Assembly: GCA_016802295.1 (NCBI GenBank)
Contig: JAESIW010000115.1
Location: forward strand, 1,789,995-1,853,994
Source of the DNA: Brachionus rotundiformis
Taxonomy: Eukaryota; Rotifera; Eurotatoria; Ploima; Brachionidae
Direction: 5' to 3'
DNA: 64,000 bases
Shown one piece after another: positions 53,101 to 63,651 of the stretch. The notes under the pieces were generated by a model. The model made no database searches. It was not told where the DNA came from and was given only the letters and a program-made list of their open reading frames with translations. The stretch's first letter is position 1. Every line of letters begins with the position of its first letter. Made by a program: the position numbers and the translations under genes.

Positions 53101-56100
53101 ATCCGTGCCTAAACGGCGGCACATGCACCAAGCCGAAGCCGTGCGGATTTGTGTGCGCGTGTCCACAAGAGCCAGTGGCCTACTACGGCGCCATTTGCGA
53201 GAACTCGGTGCCGATCGTGTCGCCACCGCCTGTTTGCATATACTCCAAAGAAGAGACGCTTTACTTGCGCGGCGATCAACTCGGCCGGCTCAGGTTCGAC
53301 GACATTGTAGACAACGTTTACGCGGCCTACAACGCCGAAAACGTCAACAACCGAAACGTGTGTCCGTCGAGCTTTTCGCTCATTGGCAACGCTTGCTACA
53401 GAATACTCTCGGATGCCGAGTACGACTGGAACCAGGCCAAATCGCAGTGTCTCGTGCTCGGCTCGGACCTTGCCTGGTTCGGCTCGAGCGAAGACTACAA
53501 CTTTGTGCGCCAATGGCTCAACAGTGAGCTGACGAATACGCGCGACTTGTGGATCGGCGCCCGACAGCAGTACTCAAATTGGTACTGGGACTTGAACAAC
53601 ACACTCATACCATCGTCCTTTTTGGGCTCGTACTGGGCTCCGGGCGAGCCGACCGCCAACTCGCAGCAAAACGCTCTTCTCCTCAAGCGCCAATTCGGTT
53701 TCTTGATAGCCAACGAAGCGCCCGAGAGACGCGCCTACTCTGTCCTCTGCAAACGCAATGCTTTCGTATTCGATCGCTCCAATACCAAGCTGACCCTATT
53801 GGGCACCATAAACGCCATAGACGCCAACGGTCTGCCAATTGTAGGCTACAGATTTTCTACAAATGTAACACAAACAGGAAATTCAATAACTCATGTAACA
53901 ACGCCATCGTTGAACACATACACGTCCATATTTTCACTAATGCCCATTCAATATGGCAATTTGTTCACCGGCCAGTCGTATCCGTACTCAAGTCCGTACG
54001 TGGTCTCGTTGTGCAACGACTTGACTTTGAGCCAATTGGAAATAGTGCGCGCCAACATATTGAGCTCTTGGCTGAGCGTGCGACCCGAGCTGAGACAATG
54101 CAATTGCTTTAACATATACACAGTTGCCGTGGACAAGTACACTGGCTCAAATAACCAAGTTAACACACAAGTGACCTATGTGGCCAAGGCTAGCAATTTG
54201 ATTATCGAAAGTGGTAGCAGTGACGTGAAGCCGAGCATGAGTCAAGTGTATTCATCGCTGCAAAGCGCCGGATTTAGCCAATGTGCCGGCAGAAACAAGC
54301 GCTCGTCTTTGCTAGACGTGGCCGTGGCCCAGTCGATCGCTCAGCCAGATATTAGACAATTGGAGGTCAAGGTCGAGCAGAGCATGTACGCCGTGCGACC
54401 AGATTGGTTGACCAATAGGAAAAAAATACAAGTCAAAGTGGTGTCTAGTTTGGACGCGGTTGACTTGGCAACCAAACAGCCAATAACCAAAGTTTATCTA
54501 CAAGTGAGCGTAGACGACCAAGTGTACGATTTTTACACCCAGACTGACTTCGACACTCAGCGTCTAATTGACCAGCTTGCTTACCAAAACGAGAATAGCT
54601 CGCTGAAGATAATAAACTCGAATCAGATCTATTCCAAGAACTACTTTTTTACGCTCATATCGAGCCATCATGTCAAGCGAGAGCACTATCCATTGCTTGA
54701 GAAAGTGGTACTGGACAAATTCTTGCAGTATTATCCGCAATTTGGCAACCAGAAGATAACAGTAAATACCACACTACAAGAACAATATGTAGACAAGGAC
54801 AGAAGTATACTGCACGGACTAAATGTGCTGATAAACATAAACCAGCAGCCAGCGGACAATGTTATCTCAATAGACCGGCACATATTTGCTGATTTGACAC
54901 TTGAGGTCGACTCTGGCTTGGTGTATAGACTAGACGTGCCAAAGATAGGCGCTTTTCTAGAGCCATTGAGCAAAGCGTTGACATTCTTGTCCAATATTCG
55001 AGTTGTTAGACGCGATTTGGCCAGAATGGAAAGCTTTATGCTCAAGACCATTGAGGAGTATAAGCCGGACTTGGCCGGCAAAATAGACATCCTGTTGGCC
55101 AATCAAGAACAATTTGTTGACAAGAGTGGACAGTCTTATTGGAAAATTTACGTCCTTACTAAACTCAAATCGGACAATTCGGTTGTCGACTTGAGAATGG
55201 AAAGCGCCAACATAGTAAATGAATTCAAGGCTAAGATAAGCTTTTTGTCAGCCAACGGAATCGAGTACATATTTGCCGATAGTGTGCCAAATCTAATGGA
55301 CATGAAGCACGGTTTCAGTGTGTACATACAAGGCAAGATAAATGGTATACATGCGCAAGTAATTCAACAGGCCATTGTCTACACATGGAACATAACTGCC
55401 TACCAGACCAAGAACTATGTTGAGTACTATTTGAACAATTATGTGTTCAATTTTGTCTCTCAACCAAGGCTCGAGGTGGACATTAGTGGAAATTTGTACA
55501 CCAGAATTGTGTACTTTATAACATCTAATGGAAGACAAGTTAGCCCGGACGAATTTGAGCTATTGCCCAAAGTGACCTGGCTTCAAGACTCTTTTGTCAA
55601 ATACGACTTGCCCTATTCGTTGGTGAGCGGCGATGACGGAAGTGTCAAGGACTATAGCAGCTTGTACTACACTGACTTTAATGGTTATGTGGACCCAACC
55701 GATGAGAACAAGATAAATGAAATTATTTTGAACAAATTTAGACAAGTGTACTCACAAATTGAGTTCATTTCGTTGACATTTACAATGAAAGAGAAGAGAA
55801 TTGGAGAGCTTGGCAACAATGTAACTAGATTGTTGTACTTTTTGGAAGACAAGAATGACAATCTAGTCAATTCATATGAGTTTAGATCACCAATTAATGA
55901 AATTAATGTAAGTGTAAATTAGTTTTTAAAATTTATTCAAATTATAGTAAAAAAAAATTTTCAAAAAATTTTTTATATTTTTTTAAAAGACAATTTTTAT
56001 CTAAAAATTTAATATGATATTTAAAAAAAAAAATTATTTTTTTCGAATCAACTTGTTAATATACTAAATAATACATATTTATTTTATGAGAACTTTTAAA

Positions 56101-58155
56101 AGTTATCATAAAGTTTATTTAATTATAGAAGATATATTTAAAAAATTTTAAAAAATATATCATGCATTATAATTGGATTATAATCACCTATTAATTTTTA
56201 ACTTGAGGTTCTCTATTAAATCTAAGAATTCCGAGATATAGCAGCTGACTTTTTGTTAACTTAAATTTGAAACAACTAAGTAATTGATACATTAATTCAA
56301 TTTCAACTATTGTGATGACAAATATTTTGTCTTCAATAGTAAATTTCAAATTGTAAAAAAAAAGTAGAAACAATGCTTTAAAAGTTAATAAATAAGGAAA
56401 TCTATTAATAATTTAAAACTACATCAAACACTTTTATCTAAAATTTTTGATAAAAATTACTATTTAAATAAATAAGCAAATTTTATATTATTTTAAAAAA
56501 ATTAATTATTTTTATCTTTTGTAGAAAGAGCTAATAAGCCAAAAATACTCAGTTTACGAGCATAGCTCACAAGCCGCTGATGAATTCTTTGTTGCTTACA
56601 TCAAAGGATGGTACGATAACGCTGATTTAGAAATAAATGATTTGATATCATTGTTTTTCAATTCAGAAAGTAAGAAAATATATTTTTATATTTTACGTTT
56701 TATTAACCATCTTAATTTTTTCAGCATTGAATTCTACCAAATTAGTTGGAGAAATAGTAATGATGGAGCAATTCTTAAACTCCCACGAAGTACCATTTTC
56801 AAAGATCTATTTGCGAATTAGCGGTTTGACCAGTGTTGAAACTGTCAAGACCATTGGTAGACGAATGTCCAATTCTAGAATAATTGTTAAAAAGTCCGAC
56901 TCATTAAACATCACATCGGACAGTCTTACAAATGAAAATCTATTATACAAAGTTAGAACTGTCTTTTTTGAACAAGCTTTACCAACATATGCCAAACAAG
57001 TGTCAGACATAATCAAGCGAGCCTGGTTGACCAAGATAGACCAGCGTCAATTTGACTCACAAAATGGTCTAAGAGTGTCTGTGTCAATTGTAAATGTTGC
57101 CCATTACATCAACAACATTCAAAATGAAGTACTAGGCTTTAGTTACACTGTGTCCGTAAATGGTCAAGATCCTGAATCGATTGCGATAGCTGAGCCTACA
57201 TATGATGTTTTCAAAAAAGAAACCGAATCTGAAACAACTGTTGGTCTAATTTTTAGTCCATACAATGCTTACGAAATTGACCGAGTCTACATTACCACTG
57301 ATTTGAGCAATGCCGAATTGAACCAAGTGCTTAATTCAGTCTTGGCAGACGCATGGAAAACTTTGAACCCTGACATAGATGTCAAATACATGGCTCAAAA
57401 CCGAATTACTGAAATAAAGATAATTAAAGATGGTCTTATCACCAAGGAAAACAAGAGGCTTGTACGAGTCTCTTTAACCTATTTGGTCGATGGTAATGTA
57501 CCAAACCCGATCAAATTTACTAAACCGACCGTGTCAGACTTAATTCCATTATTTGCCAAATCTGGAGTCACGGTCTATAATGATATTGCTTTACTGTCAC
57601 ACAATATTGTCATATCTAATTATAATGACTCGTTGGATGAGAAACTCGAGTCAGCCATCATTCAAGCCTATAGTGAAGAAAATCCACATGTTGGCTCTGA
57701 TGTTATCTATGTAGAAATTGGCAATAAAAAGACCAAGAGATCTATTGATTCAAATACTAACTCAGGTATTGGATTTAGTGTTGGTATAAATGACCAAAGC
57801 TTTGATGTGACAGATATAAGAAAACCAAGTTTGGAAAGTTTGCAAAGAGCCATTAGAGCTCAAGTGCCTGATGTTGTTTTTGATCAAGGATCAGGAAACA
57901 ACTACGAAAAAACAAAAGAGAGTAACATTTTGACGGTAAAATTTTATTTTAAAATAAAAAATGAATTTTTTTAATTGATTTTTAATATTTTATTAGAATA
58001 ACGTTGCCATCATTGCTGGATCAGTCGTAGGAGCGGTTTGTGTAGTGGGTCTCTTGGCCGTAGTTATAGCAGCCGTAGTCAAACGTAATGTTAGCAGATA
58101 TAGACCAAGATCAGCGACATCAACCACACAATACGTCTATGAAGATAGACATTAG
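35171..58155 (+). CDS. Giant DSL/EGF-repeat, C-type-lectin-like transmembrane protein (38 exons)
   Basis: Predicted 6,499-residue type I membrane protein; extracellular adhesion or Notch-ligand-like role inferred. Thirty-eight GT-AG exons join with correct phase throughout: first 35171-35218, last 57997-58155, largest 51101-55907. Order: signal peptide (1-16); MNNL-like domain (about 20-175); DSL-like domain 1 (about 180-232, GHYTCD); one EGF; DSL-like domain 2 (about 310-365, GHWTCD); roughly 120 EGF repeats (to about 5094); C-type-lectin-like domain (about 5145-5278, WIG...WAPGEP, lacking EPN/QPD and WND calcium motifs); RNKR furin-type site (5457-5460); about nine unnamed repeats of about 110 residues; transmembrane helix (about 6450-6475); 24-residue tail ending YVYEDRH. 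Most introns are 50-60 bp; intron 35 (55908-56524) is 617 bp and AT-rich. MNNL plus DSL plus EGF is the Delta/Serrate layout, but two DSLs, the lectin fold and the size are not. Structure is sure; function is inferred. Confidence 0.93.
46473..46526 (+). repeat. Two degenerate units of the 27-bp palindromic minisatellite, intron 27
   Basis: CTACAATTGTAGCTACATTTCTACACT is followed 27 bp later by CTACAAATGTAGCTACAATA. This is the same 27-bp period and the same core as the array in intron 34 of this gene. Confidence 0.75.
50839..51029 (+). repeat. 27-bp minisatellite, about seven units, intron 34 of the EGF gene
   Basis: The unit ATTCTACAATTGTAGCTGCAATTCTAC starts at 50839, 50866, 50893, 50920, 50947 and 50974, with a final deleted unit at 51001. 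Units differ only by TGC or TAC in the centre. Each holds the perfect palindrome CTACAATTGTAG. The array lies wholly within the intron 50808-51100. The unit length is a multiple of three, so it leaves an open frame that is not coding. Confidence 0.93.
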
Positions 58156-58360
58156 TTTAGTTTAAATAACAGATATAGATGTTTTTATATTTTATGATTT
58201 TTATATAAGCTTATTTATATTTCTTTAAAAGCAATTTTTTTATTATTTAAATTTATTTAGCTATCGGAAAAAAATCTAGATTTAATATTGACTCATCAAT
58301 TTATTCTATTTTGGGTCTCTATTCGTTTTTATTCTTTAAACTTTTAAAGTTATACTTCTT

Positions 58361-58441
58361 AAAAAAAAATTTTTTTTCAAATAAAATTTTTAACAAAAAA
58401 ATTTTTTTTCAAATAAAATTTTTAACAAAAAAATTTTTTTC
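58361..58441 (+). repeat. Tandem repeat, about 32-bp unit, 2.5 copies
   Basis: The unit AAAAAAATTTTTTTT followed by CAAATAAAATTTTTAAC is repeated twice and then cut short. It is low-complexity DNA 3' of the EGF gene. Confidence 0.8.
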
Positions 58442-58603
58442 ATTAAAATAATTTAAATTGATAAGAGAAAATTAGCTAATAAAAATAAAACTTATAATAA
58501 TAATAAGAAATTAACCAAATAAACTTAAGGGCAAAGCTATATATACTATCAAAATTTTTAGATACTAGATTTTAGCATTTTAACATCAATTGGGGGTGAG
58601 GTT

Positions 58604-58831
58604 TAAAGTCAAATAAAAATCTGGAAAACTCATACCAAAAAAAATTTTTTTTGCCCAACCGATAAAATCATAAAAAAGACTTTTTTCTGGCAAAGTCATA
58701 CAAAAAATTCTTAAATCTGGTAAAGTCATATAATACTCGGGTAAAGTCAAACAAAAATAATTTTTTTTGTCAAATTTTTTAAGAATTTTGCAAGCGTTTA
58801 ATTTAAATTTTTCAAATTTATTATTCAAGTT
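58604..58831 (+). repeat. 228-bp direct repeat, copy 1
   Basis: Starts TAAAGTCAAATAAAAATCTGG and ends TTATTATTCAAGTT. It matches 59226-59453 over the full 228 bp with no difference that I could see. It contains several short GGYAAAGTCAWA sub-repeats. The minus strand is open in both copies, but the peptide (TLPEYYMTLPDLRIF) is itself repetitive and looks non-genic. Confidence 0.9.
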
Positions 58832-58907
58832 AATTGGTTTAAATGAAGTTAACAGATTGTAAATGATAGATTTTTCAAAGCAAGCATGACTAATTAAGTT
58901 TACAAAC
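58832..58907 (+). repeat. 76-bp inverted repeat, left arm
   Basis: AATTGGTTTAAATGAAGTTA...AAGTTTACAAAC directly abuts direct-repeat copy 1. Its reverse complement stands at 59551-59626 with one mismatch. Confidence 0.9.
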
Positions 58908-59225
58908 ATATGTACAGCCTTCTGGAAAGAATTCAACATATTTGAACCAGTGCCTTGTTAGATATCGATCGGTTTTATCAACAAGGCTACAGGAAATTGC
59001 AACACAGTTGATAAAACATTCTATGGGTGAACTCTTTAAAAATTTTCATGGTAATGAACCATCTAACTATCTAATGGTACATCTAACTAATGTTACAAAA
59101 GACTTTCAGCAGGAATTCAAGAGCATCAATACAAACATAAAAACTAAGCGATTAACCAAAATAAGTAACTAGAGTGCCAAATTGGGTTGGTTCATGAAAC
59201 ATATTTCCAATTGATGACTAAAGGG

Positions 59226-59453
59226 TAAAGTCAAATAAAAATCTGGAAAACTCATACCAAAAAAAATTTTTTTTGCCCAACCGATAAAATCATAAAAAAG
59301 ACTTTTTTCTGGCAAAGTCATACAAAAAATTCTTAAATCTGGTAAAGTCATATAATACTCGGGTAAAGTCAAACAAAAATAATTTTTTTTGTCAAATTTT
59401 TTAAGAATTTTGCAAGCGTTTAATTTAAATTTTTCAAATTTATTATTCAAGTT
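59226..59453 (+). repeat. 228-bp direct repeat, copy 2
   Basis: Second copy of 58604-58831, 622 bp away. The identity suggests recent duplication or gene conversion. Confidence 0.9.
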
Positions 59454-59550
59454 TACTACAAAATAAGCTTGCTAAATTGTTTGGAAAAAAAATTTTGAAC
59501 AAAAGAACCACCCTCTTTCTTACTTTGAAAAAGAAAAATACTTAGTGATT

Positions 59551-59626
59551 GTTTGTAAACTTAATTAGTCATGCTTGCTTTGAAAAATTTATCATTTACA
59601 ATCTGTTAACTTCATTTAAACCAATT
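59551..59626 (-). repeat. 76-bp inverted repeat, right arm
   Basis: Reverse complement of 58832-58907 (one mismatch). It is separated from direct-repeat copy 2 by about 97 bp of unrelated sequence. Confidence 0.9.
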
Positions 59627-60936
59627 TTAAACTGTTTTCTGCCATTGTTACCTTTAAAGGATGGTCTAGTCCACCCTAAATATTGGAATATTTCATATAA
59701 TTGAAAGAGTTAAATTATTAACTGTACTTAAACACATTTCTTGTAATTATTTTTATATTCTTCTTTCGTTTATTCATTAGTTCAGAATTAAATAAAATTA
59801 TTAAATAATTGGCGTAAGTAAATTATCAAACCCTACCAAAAAATTTTACTTAAATAAGAATTCTCTTAATTAATTAAACAATCTGTATTTGTTTTTCAAA
59901 ATTCAATTCTATATTAGTCGAAGCTCAGTATAGCCATAGTTTTAATTGACAAAAAAACTTAATTAATTATTTATTTCGCTATTTAATTATTTTTATTTCA
60001 TATAAATTTATTATAAGATTTTTCACATTTTTGCATCCAACTTATAAAAATATACTTTTTAAGAAGTTTCTAGCAAATTTAATACCAATAAACACTAATC
60101 AATGTAAAAAATATTTTTAACTATATTTTTAAATTTAAAAGTTTAAATCACTATAAATTTTGAATCTTGAATTTTTAAAAATAGATAAATCTTTCTTTTA
60201 TCACAAGTAATTCTTTAGACAAATTGGCCATCAAGAGTTTACAATAAATTTCAATAACAAGGTATCTTAGATGATGTTTTACATCAGGTTATTTTCCAGA
60301 CATCAAGGAATTAAAATTCTAAGTTATAAAATAAAAATTCTATAGAATTAGACATTATTCATCTATTGTTGAGTATTCAATTTCGTTCAAGTTATTATAT
60401 TATAAGAGTTGAAGCTTCAAGATTGCATAAAAGCTAAAATAAAAAATTTAAGAACAGAAATGGACAAAATTTTGAAGACATGCCAGAAGACGATCAAAAC
60501 CCAACTTTGCTTTTTCAACCCACACTAGTTCACATTTAGTCACGTTTACTTTAAGAAAAAGTAAAGATGAGAAAATTGAATCACTTAATTGAACTATCAA
60601 AATAAACTTAAATTATAAAATTCAAAAATTTTGATTCTTTAAATGAATAAAATTGCAGAATTTAAGTCAAGAAAACTTTGAAATTAAATAATATTTTTTT
60701 TAATGGAGAATAAAATTTTTAAAAGCATGATGTTATTCAAAAACGTTTTGAACATTAATTTCTTGCTGATACATTTATTAATTTAGTTTTACACAATTAA
60801 ATGTCTAATAATACTAAACCAATTACAAATCAAATTTTGAAAATTAAATTTCTACATTTATTTTTAATTAAACTTTATTTTAATAAAGAAATTAATTATT
60901 TAAGACTTAATAACTTATCTAATAAACATAACTAGA

Positions 60937-62095
60937 ATGAGTTCAATAGGCACTGGTGTAAGAAAAAAAATTTTAATTATTTAATAAAAAAATTTAAATT
61001 TTAATTTTAGTACGACTTGTCAGCTGCTCAATTTTCCCCAGACGGCAGAATCTTCCAAGTCGAATACGCAAACAAAGCTGTAGAAGCAAGCGGGTATTTT
61101 GTTTTTTAAAATTTATAACTTTATTACTTAAAATTTACATACAGATCAGCAATTGGTATTGTTTGTAAAGATGGTGTCGTATTGGCAGTGGAAAAGATTG
61201 TTACTTCCAAACTTCACGAGCCAGGTAGCAATAAGCGAGTATTCATAATTGATCAGCACATTGGAATGGTAAATTTTTTCAACCATTTTGAAATTTTTTC
61301 TTTTTTAACATTTTTACAGACTGTAGCTGGTTTATTGGCAGATTCCAGAAATTTGGTCAACATCGCCAGAGAAGAAGCCACTAATTACAAATCCAATTAT
61401 GGATCAAATATTCCACTTAAAGTAATTAGAAGTAAAGCAAGAAATTTTTTCCTAATTTTGCTACTTAAGTACTTGGCCGACAGGCTCTCGTTGTATATGC
61501 ATGCTCATACTCTTTATGGCGCGATCAGGCCTTTTGGCGTCTCAGTTATCTTGGCCTCGTATGAAAATGACAAACCTCAACTTTACGCGATTGAACCGTC
61601 CGGCATCTGCTATGTAATTTAAGCCCAATATACAAAAATAATTATTAAAATTGACTAATTATTAAGGGATACTTTGGAGTAGCGATTGGAAAGGCTTCTC
61701 AAAATGCAAAAACTGAATTGGAAAAATTAAAGGTTTGCTTTGACAAAATATTAAAAAAATTTTTAAAGTTTATTTTATATTTTTAAGTTTAAAGAAATGA
61801 GATGTCAAGATTTGGTCAAAGAGGCTGCCAAAGTGTAAGTCTAAATTATTATCTAGCTAGTTAGCTAATTAAATTTTAGGATATATACGGTGCACGATGA
61901 GATTAAAGACAAGCATTTTGAGCTCGAAATGGGTTGGGTTGGAAAAGTATCAGATAACAAATTTCAACTAGTTCCAAGACCTGTTTTTGAAGAAGCCGAA
62001 AAATATGCTAAAGTAAGAGTCAATATTTAAAATGACTTCTATTTTAATAAAATATTGTTTAGGAGGCCTTGGAAAGCGAAGATGAAGAAATGTAA
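60937..62095 (+). CDS. PSMA3: Proteasome subunit alpha type-3 (alpha-7)
   Basis: Structural subunit of the 20S proteasome outer alpha ring; cytosol and nucleus. Nine exons: 60937-60957, 61011-61093, 61145-61268, 61320-61421, 61470-61613, 61667-61732, 61788-61834, 61880-62012 and 62063-62095. They total 250 residues (human 255), with phase consistent at every junction. The N-terminus MSSIGTGYDLSAAQFSPDGR with FQVEYANKAVE is the alpha-subunit signature (the family usually has AMKAVE). Other family blocks are GSNKR, AGLLADSR, NIPLKYLADR, YGAIRPFG, EPSGICYGYFG and VHDEIKDKHFELE. The acidic end EALESEDEEM is shorter than the human tail. As an alpha subunit it has no catalytic threonine. AATAAAAAAG near 62238 is a likely polyadenylation signal. 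Confidence 0.97.
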
Positions 62096-62702
62096 AAACC
62101 GAAAAATAGTCTTTTTTAAATTAAACAAAAACTTAAATTTAAATTATTTTACTCTGATGTTATTCAAACGATTGGTATGATCCGGTCATACCAATCTTTA
62201 AATATTCCTAATCGTATTTAACATGTTTGAACATAGAAATAAAAAAGAATACAACTATTTTTTTGTATATTCTTAAATAAAAAAGTCGACTGAATTAAAC
62301 AATTGATTAACTTATGAAAAAATTTAAATTTAATTGCAATTATTTATAAGAAACTAATTATTTGATTAATTAGTTTTAAATTTAACGTAATATAATCTAA
62401 CTTTAGACATTCTACAAAGTTTTGAAAAACATACGAATTTTTTTTCAATCAAAGCTATCAATTATATAAAAATAAATCACTTTTTATTTAAATTAAAAAT
62501 ATTAATTGTCTTAATATTTTTATTCATCTTTCTAATTTATTAAATCTTCTTAATTTTATTCTAAAATTTGTATTACAAAAAAATGATTCTTTTAAAAACT
62601 AAATTAATTAATTTAAAAAATTAGTAAAATTAGAATACTTTTTTTCATTATTTACTCAAAAAAATTTTAAATATTAAATTGATTTTTACAATTTAATATT
62701 TA
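62096..62702. other. Intergenic, AT-rich, no gene seen
   Basis: PSMA3 3' region, then A/T-rich DNA up to the broken edge of the Tc1/mariner element. Nothing else is recognisable. Confidence 0.6.
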
Positions 62703-63491
62703 ATCCTTCAACCAGTCCCTTACTGAGTGGGCAGTATGTACCGAATCGCCATCTTGGTGAAAAATCCAAGGGTCGTCTGGCTCAAATAGCAGTTCAACAG
62801 ATGGTAAAAGGTGTTGATGTAGACAAATCGATTAATTCGTCCTGTATAAATGTTGCTTATACCAGTGCCTTTGTAGCAAATGCATCCCCAGCTGACCCTT
62901 CACCGTTTTGTAACCTTGGTATACAGAACTTCGGATGAAACTTTTCATTTTTAAACCTTTTTACGATTACTCTTGAATTACGATTGAAGACCTCAAAATT
63001 GGACTCGTCACTGAAAATAATTCTGGACCAATTATTAACTGTCCAATTAAGTCTCTGTTTACACCACTTATATCTTTTTTGTCTATCTTTTATGGTTAAA
63101 AGGGGTTTTCTGACCGCTTTATGGGACTCTTAACTTTTTTTTTGAGAAATCTCATTACAGTGGACTCACTTATCCTAACCCCTTGAGTCTTAGAATTAAA
63201 ATCAGTGGCGAGTTTTTGATAGCTAGATGTAGGGTCTTTTCTTATCTCTCTAAAAATGTAATTTTCATCCCTAAAAGTCAGCTTCTGAGGTCTACCAGAA
63301 CGGCTACGATCAGACACAGTACCAGTCTCTTCATATCGTTTTTTAGTTGAAGAGACACATTTTGGAGATACACCTAACATGTTGGCTATCTCATTTTGCT
63401 TTTTATCTCTACTTTTTAGTAGAACCACGATATGCCATTTTAGTGGGCTAGAGACGCTTTTTTTACCCATTTTTTGGTAATTTTTTGGCAA
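62703..63491 (-). pseudogene. Tc1/mariner transposase, frameshifted and 3'-truncated
   Basis: The first 131 codons (63491-63099) are intact and give the paired HTH DNA-binding part (NEIANMLGVSPKCV, SGRPQKL GRPR-like motif, ISESTVMRFLKK). Past a stop, other frames continue with KDRQKRYKWCKQ, IIFSDESNFEVF (first catalytic Asp) and, after further shifts, IFHQDGDSVHTAHSVRDWL (second catalytic Asp). The segment with the third acidic residue is missing. At least two frame changes plus truncation make it inactive. It could also be read as a short HTH-only ORF, but nothing suggests that product is used. Confidence 0.85.
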
Positions 63492-63651
63492 AACTAAGAT
63501 TTTTTGGTTATGTTATTTTGAAAGACCCTAAGTAGTTGGAGAGTATTTATTTTAAGCAGTTTAATAGCACAATTAAATGCAAATAAAATGCAACAAGTAA
63601 ACAATTTAAGATAAATAAAATAACCAATTTCTAAACTTTTGCAACATACTG
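62703..63651 (-). mobile_element. Truncated Tc1/mariner-family DNA transposon
   Basis: The right edge (5' end of the element on the minus strand) reads CAGTATGTTGCAAAAGTTTA going inward from 63651. It is flanked by TA at 63652-63653, as expected for a Tc1-type inverted terminal repeat in a TA target. The transposase begins at 63491. No matching second terminal repeat is seen; sequence similar to transposase stops near 62703, so the 3' part is lost. Confidence 0.8.

Larger units (their letters stand above)
58156..60936. other. Intergenic, repeat-bearing, no supported gene
   Basis: About 2.8 kb between the EGF gene and PSMA3. It holds a short tandem repeat (58361-58441) and the direct/inverted repeat complex (58604-59626). 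The 76-codon frame at 58942 lies inside that complex and shows no known domain. From 59630 on the sequence is plain AT-rich DNA. Confidence 0.55.

Noticed and set aside
36646..53220. CRISPR-like or tandem DNA array suggested by regular spacing
   Set aside because: The periodicity is that of EGF codons (about 114 bp) in a spliced reading frame with cysteine conservation, not DNA repeats with spacers.
53109..53513. 134-codon minus-strand frame antisense to the EGF/lectin exon
   Set aside because: It lies opposite the GC-rich part of exon 35, where stop codons are rare in every frame. The sense frame is clearly coding, and the antisense peptide has no domain.
58586..58939. 117-codon minus-strand frame, and the similar one at 59169-59450
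   Set aside because: Both are the same 228-bp repeat read on the minus strand. The peptide is a low-complexity repeat without domain features.
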